IMG/VR virus record: IMGVR_UViG_3300038441_000938
Coordinates: 1 to 37,672 of that record
DNA from: a virus
DNA length: 37,672 bases
Direction: 5' to 3' (one strand)
Each line of letters begins with the position of its first letter. The stretch's first letter is position 1. The translations under genes were made by a program, and so were the position numbers. The notes beneath the pieces are model-generated. The model did no database searches. It was given only the letters and a program-made list of their open reading frames with translations, and was not told the origin of the DNA. Positions 7,825 to 14,130 of the stretch are shown piece after piece.

Positions 7825-7991
7825 TCGACCACGGGCGAGTAGTGCACGTGCGCTTCGTGTGCGGCTGCGACGTCGGCATACATCGGGCGCAACGTCGCAT
7901 CGATGGCGGAGGCGAACGAGGGCACATGAAGTGCGTCCGCGAGCTGGTCGGCAGTGTTGCGGACGATGCCGCCGATCTCGTTCTCGCTCAT
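7821..7991 (-). CDS. Hypothetical helical protein (56 aa)
   Basis: MSENEIGGIVRNTADQLADA continues as amphipathic helix and ends YSPVVD. ATG 7991 overlaps the upstream stop as ATGA. Confidence 0.62.
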   Translation of the reverse strand: MSENEIGGIVRNTADQLADALHVPSFASAIDATLRPMYADVAAAHEAHVHYSPVVD

Positions 7992-8296
7992 GCGGTCTCC
8001 TCGGCGCGCTCGTAGGTGGCCTCAAAGATGTCATTGCGGCACGGGTAAAATTCGCCCTTGACGCCACGAATGATCCAGTCGCCCACGTTGGCCGTCATCG
8101 TGCCTTCGAGGGTTTCGATCTCGATCCAGTTCGGGCAGTCACCGTCGAACATCTCGCGTCGGATCGGGTCGGAGTAGACGTGGCGCGCGTGACCACCGTT
8201 CGCCCTGATCCACTCGGTGACCTGATCGCCGTTGAGGCTCGACAGGTGCTCGGCCTCGATCACGACGGGCCTCTTGCGGTAGCGCAGCGCGCTCAT
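7988..8296 (-). CDS. Conserved phage protein of the YRKxPVVIEA type (102 aa)
   Basis: MSALRYRKRPVVIEAEHLSS, a central GDWIIRGVKGEFYPC and FEATYE close to the end match a small family frequent in phages, whose members begin YRKKPVVIEA and end FYPCKPDIFxxTYE. Function unknown. ATG at 8296 has AGGAG 7 nt upstream. It is the last confident gene before the RNA-rich region. Confidence 0.78.
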   Translation of the reverse strand: MSALRYRKRPVVIEAEHLSSLNGDQVTEWIRANGGHARHVYSDPIRREMFDGDCPNWIEIETLEGTMTANVGDWIIRGVKGEFYPCRNDIFEATYERAEETA

Positions 8297-8723
8297 GAGA
8301 ACTCCTGGCAGAGTGGGAATGAGAACCGCCCGCCCCTCCCTGATGCGGGAGTGGACGAGCGGCCATGTAGAGGACCGGCCCTGGACTGCCGAAGCGAGCG
8401 GAACCGGTCGTGAAACCCCGAAGGGTTAAGCCCGCCGCCAGAGGCAGAGGGTGGTATGCCTGCGCGACGGGCAGAGGCTTACGGCAGATACCTGCCGCGA
8501 AGTGCGCGTGCCCGCCAGGGGGTGGATCAGGAGATTCGCGACTCTCCAAGGTTCCCAACCTCGCGCAATGCGGCCCTGGATTCAGTTCCGCCCGTGGTTG
8601 CGCTATCCAACTCGTGAAGTCGAAGCCGTTTTGCTGACGAAGCTCGGCCAACTCCGGGCACTGTGCATTTCTGCTGGCGGTGATCAAATCCGCCTTTGTA
8701 CGGATCGTTGCCCTATCCGCTCG
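8297..8723 (-). ncRNA. Gene-free structured stretch downstream of the tRNA (candidate RNA)
   Basis: No convincing gene is seen. Perfect hairpins are frequent: AACCC-TTCG-GGGTT (cUUCGg on the minus strand, 8418-8431), CGGCAG-GTAT-CTGCCG near 8481-8496 nested inside CGGGCA/TGCCCG, AGGTT-GGG-AACCT near 8548, GGCGG/CCGCC near 8682 and GACCGG/CCGGTC near 8373-8408. This suggests a structured transcript, perhaps continuous with 8800-9110. Strand is assumed from the tRNAs. Confidence 0.4.
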
Positions 8724-8799
8724 TTGCAGTGGTCGGATTCGAACCGACGACCTGCGGATTATGAGCCCGCTGCGCTAGACCGAGCTGCGCCACACTGCG
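8724..8799 (-). tRNA. tRNA-Met(CAT), initiator-like
   Basis: Complete cloverleaf of 76 nt. Acceptor CGCAGTG pairs with CACTGC, leaving position 1 C opposite 72 A, the mismatch typical of bacterial initiator tRNA. The D-stem is GCGC/GCGC, the anticodon arm is GCGGG-CTCATAA-TCCGC, the variable loop is AGGTC and the T-arm is GTCGG-TTCGAAT-CCGAC. A73 is followed by CGA, so CCA is not encoded. The anticodon stem is not the full GGG/CCC of initiators (31-39 is G-U) and 11-24 is C-G, so it mixes initiator and elongator traits. Confidence 0.9.
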
Positions 8800-9110
8800 A
8801 TGGAGCCGTTTGATAGCGGAGATGGCTCAACTCCGTCAGGCGCTATCGCGAAATCGCACCCTTCCCCATGTCGAGGGTCAGCCGCCAGTTTTTTTCGGGA
8901 GACACCGGAAACTCCCGCTTGTGAGGCAGGCACCGAACGGCGAACTCCGTTCGGCCACCTGCCCTGTAGTCGCCCCGCAAACGGGACTGGTGAGCTTTGA
9001 CCTCACTGCTCAGCGATCTTGTCGCTGCAACACTTTCGCGCCCCAGCGGCCTCGCCATCCGACGACTTTCCGTTGAGGCACTTCCAACCCCTCCGCGAAG
9101 AGGCGGCAAG
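8800..9110 (-). ncRNA. Hairpin-dense gene-free stretch upstream of the tRNA (candidate structured RNA)
   Basis: Features on the minus strand: a 39-nt hairpin near 8919-8957 (GGCAGG/CCTGCC outside CCGAACGG/CCGTTCGG), CGGGAG/CTCCCG next to it followed by seven A, CAGCGA-CAAGA-TCGCTG near 9012-9028, CCCG-TTTG-CGGG near 8974, and GATAGCG/CGCTATC near 8813-8848. Open frames here (for example 8843-9109) have no recognisable protein character. The concentration of perfect stems next to tRNAs recalls large ornate phage RNAs; the exact ends and strand are unknown. Confidence 0.4.
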
Positions 9111-9305
9111 TTAGACGGTGGGGAGAGTTACTAGCTCTCCGTTCGGGGCATGAATCGTAAGTATGATTAGGCCCGAAGCTACGACCCGGCCGCTAGGCAT
9201 CGGTTTCCGCCCGCTAAGGCTTCCCCTCAGGCACTCGCCCGTCAGGATCCCGTAAGTCGCACACATTGCGTCCCGATTCGCGCAAGACGCACACTCTGTC
9301 ACCAC
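9111..9305 (-). CDS. Possible small Cys-rich protein (64 aa)
   Basis: Reading from GTG 9305 gives MVTECASCANRDAMCATYG, with CxxC-x7-C-x9-C spacing that could bind zinc, and a hydrophobic beta-like end. There is no clear ribosome site and the DNA overlaps strong hairpins (GGAGAG/CTCTCC at 9122-9140, TGCGTC/GACGCA near 9266-9290). It may equally be part of the structured RNA region. Confidence 0.3.
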   Translation of the reverse strand: MVTECASCANRDAMCATYGILTGECLRGSLSGRKPMPSGRVVASGLIILTIHAPNGELVTLPTV

Positions 9306-9309
9306 CAGC

Positions 9310-9332
9310 GCAACTAGCTAGGCTGCGCTTTG
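9310..9332 (-). other. Hairpin immediately after the tRNA-like gene
   Basis: AGCGCA and TGCGCT arms enclose a loop containing CTAGCTAG, starting directly after the discriminator base of the tRNA-like gene 9333-9403. It may be a processing signal or terminator without a U-tract. Confidence 0.4.
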
Positions 9333-9403
9333 CTCCCTGTCCACGAATCGAACGTGGGTACAGCCCTTTACGGGGGTTGCTCTAGCCACTGAGCCAACAG
9401 GGA
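9333..9403 (-). tRNA. tRNA-like gene, probable Tyr(GTA) reading, irregular anticodon loop
   Basis: Perfect 7-bp acceptor (TCCCTGT/ACAGGGA) with G73, D-stem GCTC/GAGC, T-arm CCACG-TTCGATT-CGTGG. The anticodon arm is one nucleotide short. The best fold AACCC-CCGTAAA-GGGCT leaves one A-C mismatch and places C at position 33, normally an invariant U, with GTA at 34-36. U1-A72 with G73 is unlike normal tRNA-Tyr. No CCA is encoded. Either a divergent or degenerating tRNA, or one altered in its loop. Confidence 0.65.
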
Positions 9404-9460
9404 TACCTTTTCATATGTCCTCAGGGGGAGGTGTTAACCCAACGAGTCCCGAGGCCCGCG

Positions 9461-9516
9461 CTCCAATGGACGGACTCGAACCGTTCTGCGCACCGACTGC
9501 GCCAAAGGAGGTTGGA
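9461..9516 (-). tRNA. Truncated tRNA-like element without an anticodon arm
   Basis: Its 3' half is a clear tRNA end: T-arm AACGG-TTCGAGT-CCGTC (4 of 5 pairs) and acceptor CATTGGA plus G73. The 5' TCCAA pairs with TTGGA. Between them is one hairpin only, GCGC-AGTCGGT-GCGC, whose loop (AG-GG-type) looks like a D-arm. No anticodon arm exists, giving 56 nt. It may be a deletion relic, a processed non-decoding RNA, or a tRNA 3' end kept as an attachment-site core. Confidence 0.5.
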
Positions 9517-9550
9517 TGGGCGCTTGCTACCACACTGCGTACCCGTCCCG

Positions 9551-9616
9551 CTCCCCTGCCGGAACTCGAATCCGGGCCTCCGCCGTCGCGGCGCTCTGCC
9601 GCCGAGCTTCAGGGGA
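9551..9616 (-). tRNA. tRNA-like gene with a 4-bp, 4-nt anticodon hairpin
   Basis: Perfect acceptor (TCCCCTG/CAGGGGA, G73), D-stem GCTC/GAGC and perfect T-arm CCGGA-TTCGAGT-TCCGG give a convincing tRNA body. The acceptor resembles tRNA-Asn (U1-A72, G73). The anticodon arm is only CCGC-GACG-GCGG, 12 nt against the usual 17, so no 7-nt loop and no usable anticodon is present. Total 66 nt. Confidence 0.6.
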
Positions 9617-9636
9617 ACTACTTCATTTCTTCAGGC

Positions 9637-9683
9637 GCCGTAGAGGGCAGCCCACCCGTGAGGATGGCGGAAGGCTCTACGGC
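9637..9683. other. Two-tier hairpin (47 nt)
   Basis: Outer arms GCCGTAGAG and CTCTACGGC pair perfectly over 9 bp, and inner arms CCACCC and GGATGG pair over 6 bp (one G-U). On the + strand the apical loop is GTGA, a GNRA tetraloop; on the minus strand it is TCAC. It is not a tRNA. It could be the end of a structured RNA or a terminator of the tRNA cluster. Confidence 0.5.
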
Positions 9684-9787
9684 TACAGCTAGACATCACA
9701 TTCCCGGGCGCGATGTCCGCGAGGCTGAAAGTTGGTCGATCTTCGGACACAACTAGCGCACCCCCATCAGACCATGGCAGTTCTCGA

Positions 9788-9832
9788 TTGTCTAGCACTC
9801 TCTAGCGCTATCTAGTCTATTTCCAATATAAT
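9788..9832 (+). promoter_or_regulatory. Promoter and TCTAG direct-repeat operator of the XRE regulator
   Basis: A consensus TATAAT (-10) lies at 9827-9832. TCTAG is repeated at 9791, 9801 and 9811, exactly 10 bp apart and on one DNA face, and overlaps TAGCGCTA, an 8-bp palindrome (9803-9810). TTGTCT occurs at 9788. No good -35 matches the TATAAT, so regulation through the repeats, perhaps by the downstream protein itself, is likely (inference). Confidence 0.55.
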
Positions 9833-9908
9833 TGCCATTCCGACCTGCTGGAATTTTGCAATTGTGAAATGGGTCACTCATCTGAAAATCGGAAGCCAGA
9901 ATGACTCC

Positions 9909-10175
9909 ATGACCGAAGACGCTGACACCGCTGCCTATCGGGAAGCCCTCGCGGGCGAACTCCGTGCAGCCCGCGCCCGCAAGGACATCACGCAAGCCGA
10001 TCTCGCTCGCCGAACTGGCTACGTCCCTAATACGATTAGCCGCCTCGAACAGGGCCTCAGATCCCCGACCGTCCACCAACTGCGCCGCATCGCCAAAGCT
10101 CTCGACGCTGATGCGGGCAAGATGGCGGACGCTGCCTATGATGCCGTTCACGCAGACCAGTCAGGCTCCGGGTAG
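9909..10175 (+). CDS. XRE-family HTH regulator (88 aa)
   Basis: Residues 15-68 form a Cro/CI-type HTH: ELRAARARKDITQADLARRTG, then YVPNTISRLEQGLRSPTVHQLRRIAKAL, with the sequence-reading helix NTISRLEQG. Small XRE proteins act as phage repressors, Cro-like factors or excise controllers. It is rightward while both flanks are leftward, and its promoter region holds repeated TCTAG sites. ATG 9909 is chosen because the longer in-frame reading overlaps the leader. Its 3' end overlaps the next leftward gene by 28 bp. Confidence 0.82.
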   Translation: MTEDADTAAYREALAGELRAARARKDITQADLARRTGYVPNTISRLEQGLRSPTVHQLRRIAKALDADAGKMADAAYDAVHADQSGSG

Positions 10176-10462
10176 TCCTCGATGCCCGCGTTCGGATCCT
10201 CCAGCGGCACGTAAGGCTCGGCCAATGCGAGCGTCACGCCCGAGAGCCGACAGAACTCTTCCAGCTCGATAAACCCGTTGCGAGGATCACCGAACTTGAA
10301 TTCGATGACCAGCTTCGCGAACCCGCCAAGTCGAGGCACCTGCAATACTCGGCCCGTCCCGCGTCGATACTTCAACCGGTAGTAGTTGCCGTCCTCGTCC
10401 CATCCGTTCCATGCGGCGGGGCACAAGTAGGACGTGTGCTCGACCTTGGCGAGAGTGCTCAC
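10148..10462 (-). CDS. Hypothetical protein (104 aa)
   Basis: MSTLAKVEHTSYLCPAAWNG with a Trp/Tyr-rich N-terminal half and an acidic end (EDYPEPDWSA). Last gene of the four-gene leftward operon, convergent with the XRE regulator. Confidence 0.65.
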   Translation of the reverse strand: MSTLAKVEHTSYLCPAAWNGWDEDGNYYRLKYRRGTGRVLQVPRLGGFAKLVIEFKFGDPRNGFIELEEFCRLSGVTLALAEPYVPLEDPNAGIEDYPEPDWSA

Positions 10463-10743
10463 GCCGCCACTCTCCTCGTTTTCGGGTCCAGCCTGGTTTT
10501 CTGCTTCTCTCGCACTCGGCCAACACCTTTCGGCCCGTAGAACAGTTCTTTCGGCACTTCACCGCAGGCGACTTCGGGTGCCATGTGGCCGATGTGGAAT
10601 CCGCCCGCGGTCAGGCAGACGTAGACGTGCATGCGTTCACCGGGGTATTTGTTGCGTAGGACTTTGCGGGCGTCTTTGCGGGACAGGTAGTTCCGTTTCC
10701 CGCACGCGCAAACACCTGCACCGACCCACTGTGTGCGGTTCAT
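10459..10743 (-). CDS. Zinc-ribbon-like phage protein (94 aa)
   Basis: CACGKRNYLSRKDARKVLRN, a later YVC, FHIGHM and a Cys near residue 60 give a CxC...C-H-x2-H arrangement found in small actinophage proteins that probably bind metal. The C-terminus is basic. ATG 10743 follows GGAGG and overlaps the mazG-like stop. Confidence 0.68.
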   Translation of the reverse strand: MNRTQWVGAGVCACGKRNYLSRKDARKVLRNKYPGERMHVYVCLTAGGFHIGHMAPEVACGEVPKELFYGPKGVGRVREKQKTRLDPKTRRVAA

Positions 10744-11342
10744 GCCGCCTCCGGTGGTGCGAGGATGCTGGCGATGTCGGGCGGCGAGAAGTTCGGGCCT
10801 TTGGTGATTTTCCCATCGGCGCGGCGAACGACTTTGCCGTCCACGAACTTGCTGAAGTTCGACTCGACCACGGTGGCCCAGATCCGATCCAACGGCAGTT
10901 GCAGCAACACCACCAACGACAGCAGTTGATACATGCCGCGATGCCCGAGCATGTCGACGCCTTCGAGACTGCCCGCGCGGATAGCCGTCTTCAGTTCGCG
11001 GTCGACGGTTTCCAGTTCTTCGATGACGGTTTCGATGCCCGCGGGTGGCAGGTTCTCCCACGTGGGTTTACCGGGTGCGGGCACGAGGAGGTCGATGTGG
11101 TCCCGTGCGAGTCCGAGACGCAACAGGAGCCCCGCGCGCACCCAAAGCGAGTCGGCGATACCGTCAGCAACGCCGATCATGTCGTGTTCACGCAATGCGG
11201 TCGCGAGTTCTTCGCGTTCCTCCACGATCAGGCGTAGGGCGAGGTTGATGTCGGCGGGTGCGACCCAACCGGGCTCGGTGCGTTGCGTGACGTCGGCGGC
11301 AGACTGCCAGGCGCGGACCGACTTCCAAATGTCCAGTGTCAT
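10740..11342 (-). CDS. MazG-like nucleotide pyrophosphohydrolase (200 aa)
   Basis: The all-alpha NTP pyrophosphatase signature is visible: VEEREEL (E-E-x-x-E) around residue 41, then DGIADSLWV (D-x-x-x-D) about 20 residues later, the Mg-binding helices of MazG/HisE-like enzymes. The C-terminal NFSKFVDGKVVRRADGK and KGPNFSPPDIASIL match phosphoribosyl-ATP pyrophosphohydrolase-like phage proteins. Likely role: hydrolysing NTPs, dNTPs or alarmones during infection. ATG 11342, one base after the upstream stop. Confidence 0.85.
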   Translation of the reverse strand: MTLDIWKSVRAWQSAADVTQRTEPGWVAPADINLALRLIVEEREELATALREHDMIGVADGIADSLWVRAGLLLRLGLARDHIDLLVPAPGKPTWENLPPAGIETVIEELETVDRELKTAIRAGSLEGVDMLGHRGMYQLLSLVVLLQLPLDRIWATVVESNFSKFVDGKVVRRADGKITKGPNFSPPDIASILAPPEAA

Positions 11343-11343
11343 T

Positions 11344-11949
11344 TCAGCTCCAGAGGTGTCTCATGATGCCCACGAAGTCGTGGCGGGCCTGGTCGTTGCG
11401 CTCGTACCAGGCGTCTTCTCGCGCCTGCTGAGCTTCGCCGATCGCGTCCTCCTGCTCGGTGGACGGGCGGATTCGGTAGCCCGCGTCGGGGTTGCCTGGC
11501 TCTATCGGGATGAACAGCGGGACACCCGACTCCTCGCTGGCCGCGTCGATGGCCTTCAGCGTGTCCAACTCTTCGCGGGTGAACTGGGGGCGCGGTTCGG
11601 TCAGTCGCTTGATGAGGTCTTCGTACAGCGCGCGGCGTTCGACGTTCTCGGAGTTGTCGACTACCGAGTAGTCCAAGTGATATCGCAGTGATGCGGCGGC
11701 GAATCTGTTGAAGCTGGAGTCGTATTCGTCGAGCATCCAGTCGACGGAGGGCTTGTGCTCGAAGCCGACCAGCTTCCAGTAGGGCAGGCCGCGCCCGTTG
11801 AGGGTGAGCGTCCAACGCCCGAGCGGCATCCACCAGACGTGTTCACGGCAGCGGCCACGGTCATGCCCCCAACGCGGGCCACTGTCGGGGTAGTGGGTTT
11901 GCACGTCAACCGACCAGCCGAGGCCCGGGATGTAGAGGGATTTGAACAT
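11344..11949 (-). CDS. Hypothetical protein, first gene of the mazG operon (201 aa)
   Basis: MFKSLYIPGLGWSVDVQTHY is followed by Trp-rich WGHDRGRCREHVWWMPLGRW and a long helical, acidic C-terminal half. No known domain recognised. ATG 11949 lies 6 nt after a TAAACT box, so the transcript may be leaderless. Confidence 0.72.
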   Translation of the reverse strand: MFKSLYIPGLGWSVDVQTHYPDSGPRWGHDRGRCREHVWWMPLGRWTLTLNGRGLPYWKLVGFEHKPSVDWMLDEYDSSFNRFAAASLRYHLDYSVVDNSENVERRALYEDLIKRLTEPRPQFTREELDTLKAIDAASEESGVPLFIPIEPGNPDAGYRIRPSTEQEDAIGEAQQAREDAWYERNDQARHDFVGIMRHLWS

Positions 11950-11991
11950 GAATCCAGTTTACACACTGAACTCAAGTCTGGTTTACAGACT
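11950..11991 (-). promoter_or_regulatory. Promoter/operator of the mazG operon with an inverted repeat
   Basis: On the minus strand TCAGTGTG runs straight into a TAAACT -10 (11956-11961), 6 nt before the ATG. Upstream, AAGTCTG-GTTTA-CAGACTT is a perfect 7-bp inverted repeat (11973-11991) that overlaps the stop of the metallophosphoesterase gene. It could be an operator and/or the terminator of that gene. TACACACTGA (+ strand) also occurs at the 21.1-kb promoter. Confidence 0.55.
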
Positions 11992-12756
11992 TACCACGTC
12001 CACGATGGCGACGTTCTGACCCATCGCCCGCCCGTCCATGTCGAGGACATCCACGCGGGTCTTGTAGTCGACGCCGACAAGTTCCGTAGTGAGGCGCGTG
12101 TGGTAGTGGCCGGCGAACAGTCGCCGAGGCTGCACAACGTCGACGACGCTGCGCAGCACCCGCCGATTCCGTTCCGCGGCCTCTAGTTCGCGTTCAGGGA
12201 AGCCCAGCGGGTTGCCTTCGATGGACGGGATGCGCACACCATCGGGGACATCGTGCGTCACCATCACGTCTGCACGGCCACCCTCGCACGCCCGCAACGC
12301 ATCCCCCGCGCCGATCGTTTCCCCAGGCCACCATTCGACATGCGGGGTACGCCAAGGACGGTCGACGGAGTGGGCGCCACCCAATGCCAGGAACGAGACG
12401 CCGCACCAAGTCCAGCGGAATCCGCGCGGGAGGTAGTAGATGTTCGGGCGCAGTTGGACGGGCTGGTAGTCGTGTTCGATGGCGAGTTCTTGCAGGTAGT
12501 CGTTTCGGTCATGGTTGCCGTCGACCCAGCCGAACAGCAGCCCCGCTTCCTCTAGAGCCTCGTTCACTTTGTCGAGGACGTTCGGGGAGCCGTCGAAGTT
12601 CTCGCGCATGTCGTAGAAGGTGTCGCCCACGTGCAGGATGGCTTGTGCACCCTGCTGTTTTGCGTAGCGGATGGCTTTCCGGGCGTGCTCGACGTTGGCA
12701 TGCCAATCGCCTGCGATCGCGATCCGTTGCGGCTGCCAGTCCTCGAACGCGGTCAC
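11983..12756 (-). CDS. Calcineurin-like metallophosphoesterase (257 aa)
   Basis: All five family motifs are intact: GDWHAN (D17, H19), HVGDTFYD, DGNHDRND (near 81-83), VTHDVP and GHYHTR near the C-terminus. They place two metal ions for phosphoester hydrolysis; targets could be nucleotides, DNA ends or modified phosphates. It is the last gene of the long operon that starts at 21025. Contrast the motif-poor relative at 357-1556. Confidence 0.88.
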   Translation of the reverse strand: MTAFEDWQPQRIAIAGDWHANVEHARKAIRYAKQQGAQAILHVGDTFYDMRENFDGSPNVLDKVNEALEEAGLLFGWVDGNHDRNDYLQELAIEHDYQPVQLRPNIYYLPRGFRWTWCGVSFLALGGAHSVDRPWRTPHVEWWPGETIGAGDALRACEGGRADVMVTHDVPDGVRIPSIEGNPLGFPERELEAAERNRRVLRSVVDVVQPRRLFAGHYHTRLTTELVGVDYKTRVDVLDMDGRAMGQNVAIVDVVSL

Positions 12757-12977
12757 TCGTCCCCCTCCAGAAGTCCCGCGTAGTGATCCCGTTCGTCGTA
12801 GTACGCTCCGAGCACATACCAGGCGATCTTGTGTTTGACGGTCGGGTAGTCGTCGGTTTGCGCCCAGTCGCGCAGGTCTTCGAATGTGCAGTTGAGGCGT
12901 GTGAGCGCGTTGCGGATGGCGTGCGCGGTGTCGAGATCGGTGACGATGAGCACTTCGGATTCGTCGGCGTCACTCAT
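12753..12977 (-). CDS. Hypothetical protein (74 aa)
   Basis: MSDADESEVLIVTDLDTAHA and DYPTVKHKIAWYVLGAYY give an alpha/beta-like small protein. ATG 12977 overlaps the upstream stop by 8 bp (ATGAGTGA). Confidence 0.68.
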   Translation of the reverse strand: MSDADESEVLIVTDLDTAHAIRNALTRLNCTFEDLRDWAQTDDYPTVKHKIAWYVLGAYYDERDHYAGLLEGDE

Positions 12978-13368
12978 CGTCGTCTCCTGGTTCCTGGTCG
13001 ATCGTGTGCGCGCGGATGTAGTAGGCGTCTACGAAGCGGCAGTCATCCACGATGCGGGCGACCAGGTGTGCATATAGACCCCACTCATTCGGCTGCCAGT
13101 CCAACTCGCGCCCCAGGAAAGCATCCATGTGCGCTTGGGCCTTCGCGACGCTGGTGAAGACGCCTTCGAGGTGCGTGGATTCTTCGCCGTCGCCCTGCGA
13201 TTCGAGTACGTACACCACGGGTTGCGCAAGGGCGAGGAGCGCGAGCACGTCTTCCCCAAAGTCGGCGATGTGCGGCAGCCCAGGCCGGGGCTCGTTGTTG
13301 GTGACCGCAATGCCGTATTTGCCTGCCAGGTCGAATATCGCGTGCCAGAAATCTTCGGTCGCTTTCAT
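12970..13368 (-). CDS. Hypothetical protein (132 aa)
   Basis: MKATEDFWHAIFDLAGKYGI, a hydrophobic LALLALAQPVVYVLE strand and an acidic DDDE end. ATG 13368 with GGAGG 6 nt upstream is preferred over a longer reading that mirrors the upstream gene. Confidence 0.68.
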   Translation of the reverse strand: MKATEDFWHAIFDLAGKYGIAVTNNEPRPGLPHIADFGEDVLALLALAQPVVYVLESQGDGEESTHLEGVFTSVAKAQAHMDAFLGRELDWQPNEWGLYAHLVARIVDDCRFVDAYYIRAHTIDQEPGDDDE

Positions 13369-14012
13369 GCTGCCTCCTGAATCATGCCGTCTGGTGTCGC
13401 CGCCCCGATGAGCGCCGCCAATGCCATGTACTGTTCGGGCGCCCACGTCTCCCCGCACGCCGCGCAACTCGCGCCGATCGTGGACAGTTGCAGCGTGTAC
13501 CGCCGCGTCTGCTCCCCCGCACTGTCGGCGGTGACATACGTTTCACCGCACACCGGGCAGGCCGCTTTCAACTCTTTGACGGCGGGCGCGTACCCGAGTA
13601 GCCCGTGTATGGTGCCGACCCAACCATGGATGGTGGCGGTCATGCGTTGTACTGCGGCAACGTCGTCGGGGCACCACCGGTAGTCGACCAACGCGTGCAG
13701 TCGTGTCACTGTGACGGACAGGTCGGCTTGCGTGGGTCGGGGCCGCCACCATGACGCAACAGTCCGGTCGATTTGGTGCAGCAGACTGGATGCGTCGATC
13801 CATACGGGCGGCTTACTTTTGTAAGACACGCCTGTGCTGTGGTCGCTCCGTTGCCCGTGATGGCGTGCCTCAACCAGTTCGGAATACAGGCTGTCGAGGT
13901 AGACGGTGGACGTTTCATCACCGCGCGTCACCAGTTCAGCACGGCGACCGATCAAAGCGTGCACGGCGTCATCGAATCCGCGGTGAGCACCAGCGATCAA
14001 CTCGTCACTCAC
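13365..14012 (-). CDS. Zinc-ribbon phage protein, DUF7341-like (215 aa)
   Basis: The middle reads KSKPPVWIDASSLLHQIDRTV and the C-terminal part carries a four-Cys ribbon, CPVCGET and CAACGET, about 37 residues apart. The WIDASxLLxQID segment recalls the actinophage family DUF7341 (from memory). GTG 14012 is chosen because it overlaps the small upstream gene as GTGAGTGA and has GAGGAG upstream; ATG 14045 would give 11 more residues. Confidence 0.68.
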   Translation of the reverse strand: MSDELIAGAHRGFDDAVHALIGRRAELVTRGDETSTVYLDSLYSELVEARHHGQRSDHSTGVSYKSKPPVWIDASSLLHQIDRTVASWWRPRPTQADLSVTVTRLHALVDYRWCPDDVAAVQRMTATIHGWVGTIHGLLGYAPAVKELKAACPVCGETYVTADSAGEQTRRYTLQLSTIGASCAACGETWAPEQYMALAALIGAATPDGMIQEAA

Positions 14013-14130
14013 GGGGTGGCGACTCCTCTGGATCGTCTTCGGCATTGAGGTACGCCAGCATTAATGTGAAATCTTCCAGGCTGAACCCTGGATCTTCCGC
14101 CGCTATATGGAAGTCGAAGGGCTCACTCAT
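14005..14130 (-). CDS. Small acidic protein (41 aa)
   Basis: MSEPFDFHIAAEDPGFSLED, then NAEDDPEESPPRE. ATG 14130 overlaps the upstream stop by 8 bp and its stop overlaps the next start, as expected in a coupled operon. Confidence 0.6.
   Translation of the reverse strand: MSEPFDFHIAAEDPGFSLEDFTLMLAYLNAEDDPEESPPRE

Noticed and set aside
8139-8687. 182-aa leftward reading frame from TTG 8687
   Set aside because: It overlaps the conserved 102-aa gene (7988-8296) by about 158 bp on the same strand, has no ribosome site, and its sequence has no domain character.
8890-8917. CGGGAG/CTCCCG hairpin beside a run of seven T as intrinsic terminator
   Set aside because: On either strand the homopolymer is on the wrong side: A after the hairpin on the minus strand, or T before it on the + strand.
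8843-9109. 88-aa leftward reading frame
   Set aside because: It lies fully inside the hairpin-rich tRNA region, has no ribosome site and low-complexity Arg/Gly composition.
9122-9140. Anticodon-arm-like hairpin GGAGAG-CTAGTAA-CTCTCC (would be Thr AGT)
   Set aside because: No T-arm or acceptor stem can be placed around it.
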